The translations under genes were made by a program, and so were the position numbers. Positions 28,975-41,449 of a DNA stretch of 64,000 nucleotides are shown here, piece after piece. Positions within the stretch are counted from its first letter, which is position 1. The number at the start of each line of letters is the position of its first letter. The notes beneath the pieces are model-generated. The model did not search any database and was not told the DNA's origin. It worked only from the letters and a program-made list of their open reading frames with translations. Origin of the DNA: Brasenia schreberi. Taxonomy: Eukaryota; Streptophyta; Magnoliopsida; Nymphaeales; Cabombaceae. Location: NCBI GenBank assembly GCA_036023115.1, contig JAYKKT010000046.1, positions 4,557,001 to 4,621,000 on the forward strand. Reading direction: 5' to 3'.

Positions 28975-29662
28975 GGGGTCCCTCTGTTGTCAATCAAACA
29001 GCATTTCCTTCCTCGCCTTTCCCTCACCGTGCATTGTATGCAGAGAAGCCTGTGTGAGTGTATGTGTGTGTGCTGCCACTCACAAATCCTTCACTGTCTC
29101 ACATTAAAGTGAAATGAAACAGTGAAAGATAGAGTTAGTGAGAGAACAGAGGCCTTGGATCTGTTAAAATTAACCCCACTGAACCACTTCACTTGGTGGT
29201 GCACGGTAAAAGATCTGCAGGCGTGATTGAATGAGAAGAGGGAGGGGGCCCAAAGTGAAAGGATACCGGCTTTAGCCGGTGAGCTTTTGGTAACGGAAAA
29301 AGTATAAGAAAACAATGAACTTTTCAATATTTTATACTAAACTAATGGCAACAAAATTTAACAAAACAACAAGAACATTATCATTATCTATACCCTCTGT
29401 TTCCCAATAATAAAATAATAGAGGAAGAGGGGAAGAGGTTATTATCAGTGTTTGTATCTTCTGTTGGGCTATTACTCAAGTCCACAAAGGGGAACAGGGG
29501 TTGTATTTTGTATGGATCCATCACCACCCTCAAATTGTTTCACCTTATCTTCTAAAAAACCAAGCCTTAATCTACCTCGCCGGAGATGAAGTCTTCACTC
29601 TGAAACCAGCTAGAACATGATGATTGTGGTCTGTTAAAGAGAAGAAAGAAACGATTGTGGGG

Positions 29663-30352
29663 ATGGAATTCGAAGATCAGGAAGATCAGGAAGAGGAGAT
29701 AAACTTGCCGGCGCAGGCGGGTTATGAATCACACGGAAACTCGTCGACTCCGGCGACAAGGATTAAGATGAGCGGCGGTGGTGATGCCGCCGGGAAGAAA
29801 CTGGTGAGCCGGTACAAAGAGTGCTTGAAGAACCATGCAGTGAGCATCGGCGGCCATGCCGTCGACGGGTGTGGTGAGTTCATGCCGGCGAGAGAGGAGG
29901 GCACGCTGGATGCGCTCAAATGCGCGGCTTGCAACTGCCACCGGAACTTCCACCGGAAAGAAACGGACGGCGACTCGACCGTCGGCGGGTACCACCACAC
30001 GTCTCAGTTCTCTCCTTACTATCGACCCCCGCCTCCGCCACCAACGTACCTCCAGGTGCCTCACAGGCCACCGTTAATGGCCTTGCCGTCGACTTCCGGC
30101 GGTAAGGATGACCAGGAAGATGTCTCCGGCGGGACGGCCAGTGGCGGAAGCGTCGCGAAGAAAAGGTTCAGGACCAAATTCACGCCGGACCAGAAGGACA
30201 AGATGCAAGCTTTTGCGGAGGGGCTTGGGTGGAGGATTCAGAAGCACGACGAGGTGGCCGTGCAGCAGTTTTGTATGGACACAGGCGTGAAGAGGCACGT
30301 ATTAAAGGTGTGGATGCACAATAACAAGCACACTTTGGGTAAGAAATCGTGA
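29663..30352 (+). CDS. Zinc-finger homeodomain (ZF-HD) transcription factor
   Basis: A nuclear DNA-binding protein of the plant-specific ZHD family, which act as homo- and heterodimers in development and stress responses. The 229-residue product has an acidic start ([12 protein letters not shown]) and the ZF-HD dimerisation finger at about 50-98 ([40 protein letters not shown]). A Pro-rich linker (122-127) and a ZF-HD homeodomain at about 165-225 follow, ending [12 protein letters not shown]. The WMHNNK recognition-helix signature is typical of the family. The chosen ATG at 29663 opens the conserved acidic start; earlier in-frame codons include no ATG. It is a single exon, as usual for these genes, and GC-richer than its surroundings. 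The homeodomain rules out the mini zinc finger (MIF) group. Which ZHD member it is cannot be decided by eye. Confidence 0.95.
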   Translation: MEFEDQEDQEEEINLPAQAGYESHGNSSTPATRIKMSGGGDAAGKKLVSRYKECLKNHAVSIGGHAVDGCGEFMPAREEGTLDALKCAACNCHRNFHRKETDGDSTVGGYHHTSQFSPYYRPPPPPPTYLQVPHRPPLMALPSTSGGKDDQEDVSGGTASGGSVAKKRFRTKFTPDQKDKMQAFAEGLGWRIQKHDEVAVQQFCMDTGVKRHVLKVWMHNNKHTLGKKS

Positions 30353-32553
30353 ATTTATTCTCCACGGCCAAGAAATGGCTTGTCGATCTTCCTTGCTTCT
30401 GGGGATGGAGAGACAAGATGATTTTAGGGGTGAGAGAGAGGGAGAGGGGTTGTTTAGGTGTTTAGGATGCTAGTTTTGAAGCCTTGGTATCGCCATTAAG
30501 TTGTCCCTACTGTTTATTTTCTTCGTTTCCACGTTAGTTATGATGATGATTGTGTTTTCAGAATCGGATTTTCTTCGCTACTGCCTTCTGTCAACTCTTC
30601 ATTTCTCTCCTTTTGTCTATCTAGGTTTGTCATTCACACGCACAGACATTTCACTGCTTAATTGATGCGAAAGAAAAGGTCTCTCGTCTTACCGATGGTG
30701 CAGCTTGTTTTAGAAGGAACTAACAGCGGCATCTAGCTGCAAAATACCAAAATATCAGTCAAAAGTGGAAAGGGGTGTTCTGTGTGTGTATTGATGGTGC
30801 ACCTTGTTTTAAGGAACTACCAGCTGGATCCAGGAGAGGGAAGTGTGAGCTGCTTTTACACAAAATGTGATGCAGTGAAAACTCTCCACTCGTTGAGTGT
30901 GTGTGCAGTCTTAAAACAGGCTGCCTGCAGCATTCACCGCTCCCAACTGGATTCCAAGCGTGCATATTTCTTAGCTCTTTGATCGCCCCTAGTTCCTTGA
31001 AAACTTTGGTGTGTGTGTGTGAGAGAGAGGGAGAGAGAGAGAGCGTTCTCCTCTTATGTCTTGGAGGGTTTTATATGAACTCTAGGTTAAAGAAAGGTAG
31101 GCTCGGAAGGGCGTGCGTAAGGTCCTTGGATGTAATGTCATGTATTAACTGTGTATCCTTGTCTGTAATACAAATGCTCTCCCGCTGCTTGATACAAACA
31201 CACTCCACTCCATCTCTTATCTGTTTTGTGATCACACTCTTAAATAGTCATCAGGTGAAGTGTATGAAGTCCATGCAGTTATCTGTTTCTGCAGAAGTAG
31301 ATCTGCCATTAATGTAGGTTACCGTCCACGCCTTGCTATCACTCCCGAGTGAGGAATAGTTACCGCGACCGCGGGACGACGACGTTGTGATTAAGATCGG
31401 ACAGCTTGACCTCTGAGATCCTTTCACCCATGACTAAGACTCATGCAAAACATGCGTCGTGTTAATACCAGATATGCCTTTCAAGAATAAGTGCTAGTAC
31501 CAGAGCATTCTGTGATCTCTCAAGTCATTTAATCCAAACCAGGGCGAGGACACAGTTACAAGAGCTTTCCTCTTTTTTTCTTTTTAATTATGGCGAGAAA
31601 CCATTTTCGACGTAAACAGTATAACACTGTAGATAAATTCTCAAAAGGACTCCACATCCAATCCATCAACTGCGATGAATCGGTTTTGTATCTCAAAAAT
31701 TGTTATTAAGGTCTACATCCTTTCAACTCTTTCGTTTCTTCTTGGAGTCAGAGCAGTTTGAGACAATTCATATTTACAGGGAGTTTGGCTTGCTTGCTGG
31801 ACTGTGTATCTTCCTCAGAGAACTCCTTCTGGGGTCTCTATCCCCCAACATCATGCTCGGTTTCTTATCGGATCCGGACTATTTCTTCGCCGGAAAAGTA
31901 CATTCTAGATTCTAGGGGCACGTGGTAGTCTGCTGGACAGAGTAACATTGCCTTGATGCAAGAATATTGTTTAGAACATGCTGTAAATTCCTTCATATGA
32001 AATGAAGCTGTTGTGCTCTTATCTACAAATGAAAAACTACGTGTGGTTACTCGTGGTCATTATACTTGGTGACAGAGCTTGCCCAAGTGCATGATTAACA
32101 GTTAGTGTCCGAACTCTGTATTAAGCTGAATCCGTCCCACTAATTGGGCGAACTATGCCGAATCAACTGAGCTTGATTCGTCTTATATGATGTTCAACCT
32201 CTGCTGATCAATTAATTATAGTTCTAACGTTCATATTATATAGTTTTCAACCTCTGTTAGTTAATTAATTATAGTTGTAATGTTTCTTTCGGAAACCTAA
32301 ACGGATAGACCTGTCCAAAAAGTCAAACAATCATGAAAAGCACATGTTACATATTAAACCAAATTTTTATGTCAGAAAATAGTGACTTTATTTAAAACCC
32401 TTTAAAATTCAATCTGCATATCTAGAACAAGCTTGTAAATGGTGGATTCTAGGGGTTTCGAACATGGGGATCACATATATGCAATTATCTCCCTCTCTGG
32501 CTCTAGAGCACCGTTCATCATGACCTCAGTCTAACTCAGTCTATACTGCCCAC

Positions 32554-32588
<35 letters not shown>

Positions 32589-34102
32589 GCCTTTGGAGGA
32601 GGAGAAAAAGGAAGAGGAATAATGATCATGATGAGGGAGTACACCTTTGCTACTTCCAGAGGTCACCCCTCATCACGGGATGTCATGCATTAATGGAAAC
32701 GAAACCGTCTTTCCGGTTGTTACGAACGTTAAAACTTCAGAAAGTAAAAGAGAAGCGTGGAGAGGGCTCGTTTCAATATGATGATTCTTGAAAAACTTTA
32801 ACGAAGGACCCATCCGATCTCGACAATCAACTTTCTGAAACCAAAGATGCAGATATTTCATATAAGGTACCATAAAGCATTGTATTGATTCTTTTAGCAC
32901 AATCGTTGTGTTGATTTAAAACATAGACACACGTACACTCAAAACCCACCACACACGCGCAGAGTTCATCCTCTGGGGTTTGGTAGAAAGTGGAAAGACT
33001 TCCTCATGGTGAAAAAGGGTGAACATGAACACCTAAAGAAGGGTAGGCCCAAACCAGAAGTTTCAATTCAACAGACTAGACAAGATCGTCACTCTCCTGT
33101 CATGTGCTTGCCCCCTTTCATGCAATCAATTGTTGTCTTTTATCACCAGCGTATTCCTGTAAACAGAAAACCCTCACTATCTTAAAAGCGTCCAAATGAA
33201 AGAGAAAAACAGCATAACGGTAACAGATAGAAAGGATCCGTAGGAATCCCACCTTTTGTTTTTCTTCCTCAGCCTGACCCCCACTGCAACAAATAAAACC
33301 ATATATGCTTTTGGGAACAGCACATTTCTGAACTCTGTTGTTGGTCACATTACAATTCAATGGAGGCACAGTTTCCTACAAATGATGCAAGGCCAACATG
33401 CCCAACTGTTAAGCGCGGCGACAAGACCCACAAGTCCGGTGAGATTAACATCAGGTCCACCCGTCCGACAGAAAGCTGCCAAAGATATCCTTACCTTGAA
33501 TATAGCAAGTCAAGAGTATAACTCTAAAATTGGAAAAGAAAAACTTAGTTATAAAAATAAGGATAATATGCGAGTGCTTGGCCTAGCTTTTGCTGTTTCT
33601 TACTAAAGAAACACCAACCCGTTTATCTTCTGCGGCTAATTTATTTTGATGTCATGTAAGGCCACCATCAACAGTTTCATCTATTCTGACTTTTGCTTTG
33701 AACCGAAATTTCACTGTTGGGCTGACTGGACAGAGGAGACATTAGAGTGTTTCCCTCTTTCTCACTAAAAGACCAATAGAAGATTATGATTTGTTTATTT
33801 AAGCACAAAACTCTTGAATAGCGAATAATATCAAAGTGACAGTACAGAGAAAACAAGCTTATCCAGACATTCCACTAGAACAGTCTACACACTGTCATGC
33901 GATTTCCAGCACAAATTCCATAGAAGAATCAAAAGCTTAATAAGATTGCACTTACTAAACAAATGAAACCCTTCAAATGAACTCAGGTACATACATAATT
34001 GCAACCAATCTTCACCGTCAGTTCAAGAGAACTCAATTCGTATTTCTGGAGACTGCACAGATCATTAACCAATAGCTGGCTGTGGCTCGTATTCCATATT
34101 GA
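30353..34102. other. Intergenic, downstream of the ZF-HD gene
   Basis: No further gene recognised. It contains the 3' flank of the ZF-HD gene, a pair of related direct repeats at about 30696-30732 and 30794-30830 (GATGGTGCA-CTTGTTTTA-GGAACTA), GA- and CT-rich tracts near 31010-31040 and 32557-32587, and unassigned AT-rich DNA. Confidence 0.55.
32557..32587. repeat. (CT)n microsatellite
   Basis: About 30 bases of CT repeat. Confidence 0.9.
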
Positions 34103-35409
34103 TTATGCTATCTGAGAACGGTTTGCTGCAAGAGCATTCTCTAGTGCTTTAACAGCACTTTCATAAGTCACAAAGCCCATGAACCGAAATTCATCGTTGT
34201 CATGCCACCTATATATACCTGCAGGATCCACTTTGGTTGCCGAATCATTGACAATTTTAGCCGATGCAGCAAAATTACCACCTATTTTCAAAATAGATGC
34301 GTCAGAATGCCTATAAGCAGTATTGCCAACAACAAATACATGAATGACCGACATTTTAACATGCGGTTTAATTGAAGCTGGCTGGTGAAATTTCAGGCTG
34401 GTTCATTTCCCAATCTGCTGAAGATTATTAAGGTAATGAATTCAAGTCTACCACTCACAAGTCACAAATGTAGTTAAAAGGCCATATACTGTACTATCCG
34501 AACCATTATAAAAAGAAACATGGAAAGGGTGAGTTCTTGGAGAATTAAACCCTACTAAGCAAAGTTCTAAACAAGGAAAGTTGCAACTTCTAACAACTAA
34601 GTAGTTAGGAAATATGTCAGAAAAGTGTATGCCGTCTGTCAAAATCAAGCAAAGAATAGATACCATTAGATGGTAGATTTGCACGAAACTGCAGTTAAAA
34701 TCAAACTTGGGCCCAATGTAATTGAAATACCATTTTCCTATCTTCATCCTTTTTCCTCCAATAAAGGTGGACACATTCACAGTCACTGATTACATACATT
34801 TTGATTTTCAAACGATGGCAGCATTTTATAACTGATAGTCTCATAATGACTTGGAATCAGATTTATGTTTATGATGAATTTCATACTTCTCGCTTTAATA
34901 ATGTTTAGCTTACATACTGAAATATATTCCAAATGCACTGAGTACAGACAAATAAACAAACATATAACATCAAAGATCCTGAAAGTGACAGCAAAAGGAC
35001 AAGTCAATAGAGTAAACCAGTGATTATCATATGTATCACACATGTGTCGTATCACTGAGAAAAAGGAAACGATACAGCCCTATATAGATACAGAAGGGAG
35101 AACCATAAGGTACGCAGTGTATCATATCATAATGTACGACTCTCTCCTCACATTTTTGTATGTGGAGAGGAGGTTTTGCTTCTTTTTGCAAAAATAACGC
35201 TGGATTACAAGAACTAGCTGTGTTTTTTACTTTATACGGACGATTTCATTACGTGTATTCTCATTTTTCAGGAATAAATCATTCATTCTAATCCATAATT
35301 TAACCATTTCGTTTTTTCAGTTGTCTTTGTTAGATTTCTTATTCCTCCTAATCTATTTTCAAGCATTTTTGTTAATTTTTTTTATTTTGAGTTATATTTG
35401 TGAAGAAAG

Positions 35410-36183
35410 ATGTCGGGTGTTGGGAAGAGTCAGTGACAGTATGTTCTAGTAATTCTACACGGCAATGGTGCAAGCTGGTTTGAGGGAGACTAAAGGTGAA
35501 GTATGATTTTTGTCATAGTGCCGTAAGTGGTGGCATATCCTGACTGAAACATCATTTTGTGAGAACTTCTTGCATGGGTAAAATTAGAAGAGTTCTTGCA
35601 TCTGTTTAATGACAATTTTAGAATGTGATCAAGTGATACAAACCATGATTGAGAGGAGACAAGAGAGATTAGAAGAGGATGAAATGTGGGAAGAAGGCGA
35701 TGAGTATACTATTCTCAGTGGGGCCAGAAGCTTGTAATTTTGATGGAAATAGAGGGAAAAGGATTATGGAAGAGGGAATGAACCACAAAAGAAGTAAAGG
35801 CGCATTAGAAAGAATCTCTAGAGGTAGTAGACGAGCTATGCCTTCTGGAATTCGTTCTTTTTTCCCAACTACAACCACTCCTGATTCTCAACCTAGGATT
35901 CATGCTCCTATGACTCCAGAACATTTGATTGAGCAGACATATCCTTCAATAGCTAGATGGTTTTAGAATGTTGCAATTCCATTCAATGCTTCATATTCCT
36001 TCCATTTTCATGCAATGATAGATGCCATTGCAAATATTGGCCACGGATATAAGATGCCCAGTTATCATAGATTAATATGCAAATTGTTAGATAGGACAGT
36101 TGAAGAAGTGCTGGAGTATTGTGCTGGTGTAAGGGAGTTTTTAAGGGAAGAAACTGGTTGGCCTGGGAAAGTGAAAATCGCAT
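35410..36183 (+). mobile_element. Degenerate hAT fragment
   Basis: The translation parallels the hAT transposase at 11022: a decayed BED finger (YDFCHSAVSGGIS), then SGIRSFFPTTTTPDSQPRIH, then a block ending ANIGHGYKMPSYHRL and RTVEEVLEYC. Frames are broken by several stops and the match ends near 36183, before the DUF659 core. Degenerate ATCATATCATAATGTACG-type DNA near 35110-35145 may be the remnant of its 5' subterminal region. It is an older, truncated relative of the copy in TSR1. Confidence 0.7.
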
Positions 36184-36621
36184 AATAAATCCAGTAGTCA
36201 GAAGTAGCTTGTGTCACTATGTCCTAGTTGACCCTGAACCCAATTCCAGATCTAATTACGGCCGACCATGGTCATGCATAAGAAGAAGATAATTAGGACA
36301 AAAAGCCACAGATTTTAGAAGATTTTTCAATTAATTGGTATTCCTAATTTCCTAGTATGTCCAAGCTTGATATTTTCATGGCCCACTTAGCTAATTATGG
36401 AAGCACGAATGTTGCACACCCATTCAAACAAATGCAGGTGTGCGAGTATGCTACATGTATTAAATAGTAATGAAGAAGAACTGGGCCTTCGGTTGATTGG
36501 GCTGCTCAAAAAGTCCAATGCTTATTTTTTAAGGTTAGTCTTAGATCTACCACATATATCACAAAAAACTTCAAGTTTTAGATGCTTAAACTCTTTGGCC
36601 TAGCATGTTAAGTGTTTACAG

Positions 36622-36843
36622 AATCTTCTTCTGCCTGAAGAAAGAAGGGACACATTTGGGTGGCTGATAATACTATTTGATGACCGAACAGTAAAGATTA
36701 AGAGATCCAACCATCTACCGGTTAACACAAATGATATCACGGTTGGCTGCAACTTTCCATTCCCACACAATTGGTTGACCTCGGAGGAGAGAAACAAGAA
36801 GGATCTCCAATGGAAAGATGAAGACCACATTGGCATAAAGTAA
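36622..36843 (+). other. Unidentified exon-like open frame
   Basis: Directly after a TTTACAG acceptor-like site, 73 codons read open to TAA. The translation begins NLLLPEERRDTFGWLIILFD and continues with DRTVKIKRSNHLPVNTNDI, then FPFPHNWLTSEERNKKDLQW. Its composition looks like real protein, with well-mixed polar, aromatic and charged residues and no low complexity. I do not recognise the family. It lies among repeats and pseudogene pieces, so it may be a captured exon or a piece of an unrecognised mobile element. Confidence 0.3.
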
Positions 36844-37602
36844 TGAAAAAGATATTCAGAGTTTGACCACTCTAAAGTAGCTGGTTCAACTTCCCTCCGG
36901 TAGGTTCCCACAGGGTGGATTTATGCTTTACTAACTAATGTTTAATTACTCATGCAAAATCATGTCATTATGTATTCGTGACTCTCCTGGTCTGTGTTTG
37001 AGATACAATCATTATGTCTAGGAGCGCAATCGGTTTTGACTAGGCACCTGTTCAAATACAATACATACGACTATACAAAGAAGAAAAGTTTTTCTACTTA
37101 CTGCACCTTTTTAAATGTGATACAAAAAGTGGTCAAATATTTCATCCTTGAAGGTAGATTTCCTATGATTATGATCCATGGCCGCATCACTCATAAGATA
37201 CACAGACCACACTTATGAATTTACGATGCAAGACCCACAAAAAGGAAGAACATATAAATCCACGTTGAAAGAACTAACCCTTGTTCTAAGGCATCGCCAC
37301 TATTTCTTTACATTTTTGCAGTCTAGATGATCCAAAATTTCTACTCACGACATCCCAGCAAGCCAAAATGACATAAGAAACTGAAACGATATTCATGTGA
37401 GGTTGTTAGTGAACTCACTGAATTGGACACCAGGTGCTCAACCAGCGAACCATTTTAAAGATTGACATAGTCTCCATATCAAGCCAAGGCAGATGAATAT
37501 GTAAAGTGAATAGTGAATACTAGATTTTCCTTTCCCAATCGATCGCAAAATCAAATATAGGTGAAACACGCTACATGGTTATAGTGAAACACGCTACATA
37601 GT

Positions 37603-37825
37603 TAGTTGTTAACTCACAATAAGCTAGTATTGTTAGTGTCGTCTTCTACCTCTTTTAATACTTTCCAAATTTAGTTTTTCATACCTTTTTACATGTTCTT
37701 CTTTTGATATTCTTTCTATATATCTAAACCATCTTAAACGATAATCTCTCATTTGGTACCACTCTTAATTTGTTTCTAATAACCTCATTATGTGTACGGT
37801 CTTTTCTTTTATGACGAGTCATGCA
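37603..37825 (-). mobile_element. LINE 3' region fragment
   Basis: The antisense of the LINE 3' coding end is recognisable: TTAACTCACAATAAGCTAG, then CTACCTCTTTTAATACTTTC, then the region equivalent to 3420-3470. The (GTT)n tail is missing, and a short tandem repeat (GTGAAACACGCTACAT twice, 37561-37600) stands in its place. It lies between pieces of the GEM-like pseudogene. Confidence 0.7.
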
Positions 37826-40228
37826 TGGACAAAATTTAAGCCATGGACTGATATCGGTAGGAGTTTCATAAGTCACAAATTTGAGGGAACAATAACAAGC
37901 AACAAGAACAAGAAAGAAAAAAGAAACGCATCAGGAATAGGAAGACTCACGATGCTGCTAGACGTTTCCAGTAAGATCTTCAGCCTTCTCTGTAGCCTCG
38001 TTGACCTTCTTCCCCATTGTTCAAGCACATCACGGACGGTATTCAACGTATCTATACAAAATCAATCAAACAAAATACTAAAAATCAGAAGTGATGATAA
38101 AAATCACCAAAAACAATCCAAGGAGAAGGAATTCCACACGATAAATTCGGAGACAAGAAGCAAACGGAAGGCACTCACTCTTTCTGTTGCCAGGAGGGGA
38201 AGCAGAAACATAAGGGTTTTGAGAAGGGAATTATCGCCAGATCTCCTTCTCGAGAGGCTTCGGTCGTCTGCTGGGAACTCCACGAAACAGATTTGTTAGA
38301 CGTCGTGGAAAACGGTGGCGCTCCATCAGAAGTGGATCTTACGGAGCACACATGACGAAGGAGCCCCAGTTTCTTTCACCACCGGCGCCGTCTCGTTCTG
38401 TGGCGATAGGAGGAGGGACTGGGACGTCAACGTCCTTGGGTTCGATGGTAGGGTAAGAAGCGTAGTTGCGGCTGGCGCCACCTCTCTCTCTAGCCACGTT
38501 AATCGTCTGCAAGTATCGATCTTCTTCCTTCATCACACAGTCCGGAAGCTCCCGCACCCACCAACACAAAGGCAGACGAATTTGGTGACGCGCGAAAAGG
38601 AACGGATTGGTGGGTCAAGTGTGTTTGAATGCATGGACATATCTGGATTATGGGGACATCAGAGTCGAATACAACGATAACTTGGACTCTTTTCTAATCT
38701 TTGGCTTAGTGCATTTAGGCGTGTGTTAGCCGGACCAAACTGGGGATTTCGTCTGGTTCCTTTACCTTGTGGTTTGATTTGGTTTAGAGTTGGACTTGGA
38801 TGGTTCGAGCCAATCATTGAAATCAAACTAGACCCAAAAATGGCGAGGATCGATAATTTGGAGTGCGCATTAAGTAAGTATGAAGTATGGATGCTTGAGT
38901 TGTATTATAACTTAGAAGTTGATTGTTTATTATATATTGCAAAGTTATGCATTAGAAGGATAAATTTAATGAACCATGGTTTTGAACCCAAACAGGAAAG
39001 ATATAGCTTGATTTGGTTCAATTTTACGCATTATAGTGGTTTAATTTAGTTCTCCAAAAAGTAAGAACCCATTATATTGGTTTTCTTCAAGATTGAGCTT
39101 GAAAGTGAACTAAACCAGACCATAGACACCCTTATAAAGAATACCAACTCGGAGGGTAGTTGATTAATTATTTGGATCACCTACATTTTATTTGATTTTA
39201 TATTTGCCATGAAAATGGAGGACCCAGAAAATATGATAGGGTGGTGGGTGGGATCACTTCGGGTTCGTAGGCTGACCAGGATCCAACCCAATTTACTGTT
39301 TGGGTCCACTTTGAAGACCAGGACACACCATGAGTCAAGTCTGGGTCGACCTGGGACTACAACCCCATACATGAATAATTTATTTATCATGGAACATATA
39401 TGTATATAGTTACATATATTATATACACCTATAGGTTAAGTATATAACTATTTGTAAATATAACACACTTAGTACACACATATATATAATGTACAACACA
39501 TGTTTATAAGTATTAGTATGTAAAATATAGTAATAGATACACTTCGGGTTGGGTCTGGTCAACCCGAACCTGCCCCCAATTTTGTTCTTGTCATTTTGTC
39601 AGACCTGAACCTGAACAGTGGTACCAAAACCCTGACCTGAACATGTATTTTCTGAATCGTGTTAGCGTCAGGTTGTTGTGTTGGGTCTAAAACCGCCATC
39701 CTAGGGTGGCATTATCATCTGAAAGTCAAAACCAGTCATGAGCTCTGTTCTTTTGCTTTATGTGGAGCAAACATAGACAGTTAAAACATGTTGCCTATAA
39801 ACCACCGCTTTAAACGTGAATTATATATATAGGGAGTAGTAGCTACATTATATTTAAATTGTATGATCTTATTAAAACATTTTTATTGATTTTTGAAATC
39901 AATGGTGCATTAAATGTAAATTACAAAAGTATAAGAGGACTTTAACTCAAATCTTTACTGTTGATTTCAAAAATTGAATGGTAGAGATTGTTTATACAAG
40001 ATTATGTACAGAAAGATATTATATATATCGACATGTTTTTCAACTGATCTCTTTTAGTTGTTACGTAATTAGAATGGTAGACAGAAAGTTCTAACGTATG
40101 CAATATTGTGAGGATGCATGGTCGATGCTCGGAATCAGGTGATCTGAGGAAGCATGATCTAGCACTTCATACATGTCGCCTTGGTCGTCCTGGTGAAATG
40201 TTCGGTGTAAGACAACATAAATGACAAG

Positions 40229-40508
40229 AGGGTTGACGGATTCCATACCAGACAGCCCCCAAGTATGGAACTCATGACCTCCTTCCATGAAGCCCCTCAA
40301 AATACATCTTAACCATATATATACATTCGGGAATCACATTTTTTTTATTTGATTGCCAAAAGGTTCACAGGGTTGACGGATTCCATACCAGCCAGCCCCC
40401 AAGTATGGAACTCATGACCTCCTTCCATGAAGCCCCTCAAAATACATCTGAACCATATATATACATTTAGGAATCACTTTTTTTTTATTTGATTGCCAAA
40501 AGGTTCAC
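40229..40508. repeat. 140-bp direct tandem duplication
   Basis: Copy 1 is 40229-40368 and copy 2 is 40369-40508, head to tail. By eye they differ at only a handful of positions (for example CATCTTAACC against CATCTGAACC). Each contains a GAACTCATGACCTCC block whose complement resembles the B-box part of the family-A repeats. Confidence 0.93.
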
Positions 40509-40792
40509 CAGACCGGGTACCAGCCAGTCCTATGTATGGAACTCGAAACCTTATTCCATGTAGGTTTCTGAGTCTGAACCCTCAGCCAGGAGAGCCTTGG
40601 CTCCTCGTGCCAACAGTGTAAAGGTTCTACTGTTCTTCCTTATCATGCCGGATTTTGAGAAAGACGAGGGATTTCAAGGTGTAAACACGCAATTAAGCCT
40701 GTAAAGCACTGTGTTCTAGTTCTTTATCTCGCTGTCTCTCTCTCCTTTGTGCATGTAAAAGGTAAGGTCGAGGACTCTGAAACTAGCACAAC

Positions 40793-40872
40793 GAGCAATA
40801 ACTCACCTTGCTAGTGGTTTGACTCGCAAGATGAAGGTCGTGACCTCAATACCCAGGGCGTGCATCTGGCTT
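40793..40872 (+). repeat. SINE-like repeat, family A
   Basis: AGCAATAACTCACCTTGCTA, GACTCGCAAGATGAAGGTCG and CAATACCCAGGGCGTGCATC align with the other family-A copies in the same order. Confidence 0.5.
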
Positions 40873-41449
40873 CGAGCTCCCCACCAAACCAAAAAGAACA
40901 AGTCTCTGAAACTCCTTTTAGGGAAAGGACAGAGAACCTCTGCATGTAATTTTTACATATTGGAGCTCATTTTGATATATCTTGCGTGTATAAATTTTTC
41001 CACGAGGGGCTTGTAACTCTTAACGAAAGATTTTGTACACCTAAAGGCGCTATCCAAGGAGTCACCTTCGTCACACCAAGCCTTTTTTTGAAGAGCAAAT
41101 GTAATAGAATTATGCATATGGATTACTATAGCAGCTGTACACTTCAAAACCATTAGGTTCCGACTTACTCAGGGTAGAGGAAAAGAGAAGCCTTAGATTA
41201 CAACTGACACACAAACAAGAAAATTTAAGTACTAAATCGAATCAAATCATCTTATTGCATTCAAAACCTGGCCCGATGTGGGATCAATCAACAACCTGTA
41301 ATGAGAATCCCAAGTTTATCATCTCCAATCCTAGCTTGGACATGCATGCACATTATACAGTAAGAGTTATAAGCATCATTGATACTCATGAATTTCATCA
41401 ACAAAAGAAAGGAATGTTGACATCAATACAACGAGATTTTAGCTTTAAC

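Larger units (their letters stand above)
34103..38300 (-). pseudogene. GEM-like (GRAM domain) protein pseudogene, in pieces
   Basis: Three minus-strand pieces match the GEM-like family (GRAM domain, membrane and ABA-response proteins) in order. At 38179-38300, NPYVSASPPGNRK ends at a GTGAG donor, with an in-frame TAA seven codons upstream. At 37951-38051, TVRDVLEQWG shifts by one base into KKVNEATEKAEDLTGNV, then TAG stands for the Trp of VWQH, followed by a GTGAG donor. At 34103-34281, VVILLHRLK shifts frame into KIVNDSATKVDPAGIY and DNDEFRFMGFVTYESAVKAL, where family members read EFWFMGF. The central exons with most of the GRAM domain were not found. Two frameshifts and two stops make it a pseudogene. 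A hAT fragment and a LINE tail lie in the gap between the pieces. Confidence 0.75.
38301..41449. other. Intergenic
   Basis: Upstream of the GEM-like pseudogene. No coding exon recognised. It holds AT-rich DNA, a 140-bp tandem duplication (40229-40508) and a family-A SINE-like repeat (40793-40872). ORFs here, for example at 38315-38680, carry no recognisable motif. Confidence 0.55.

Noticed and set aside
29722..30064. Minus-strand ORFs of 92 and 111 codons
   Set aside because: They are shadows of the GC-rich ZF-HD coding sequence on the opposite strand.
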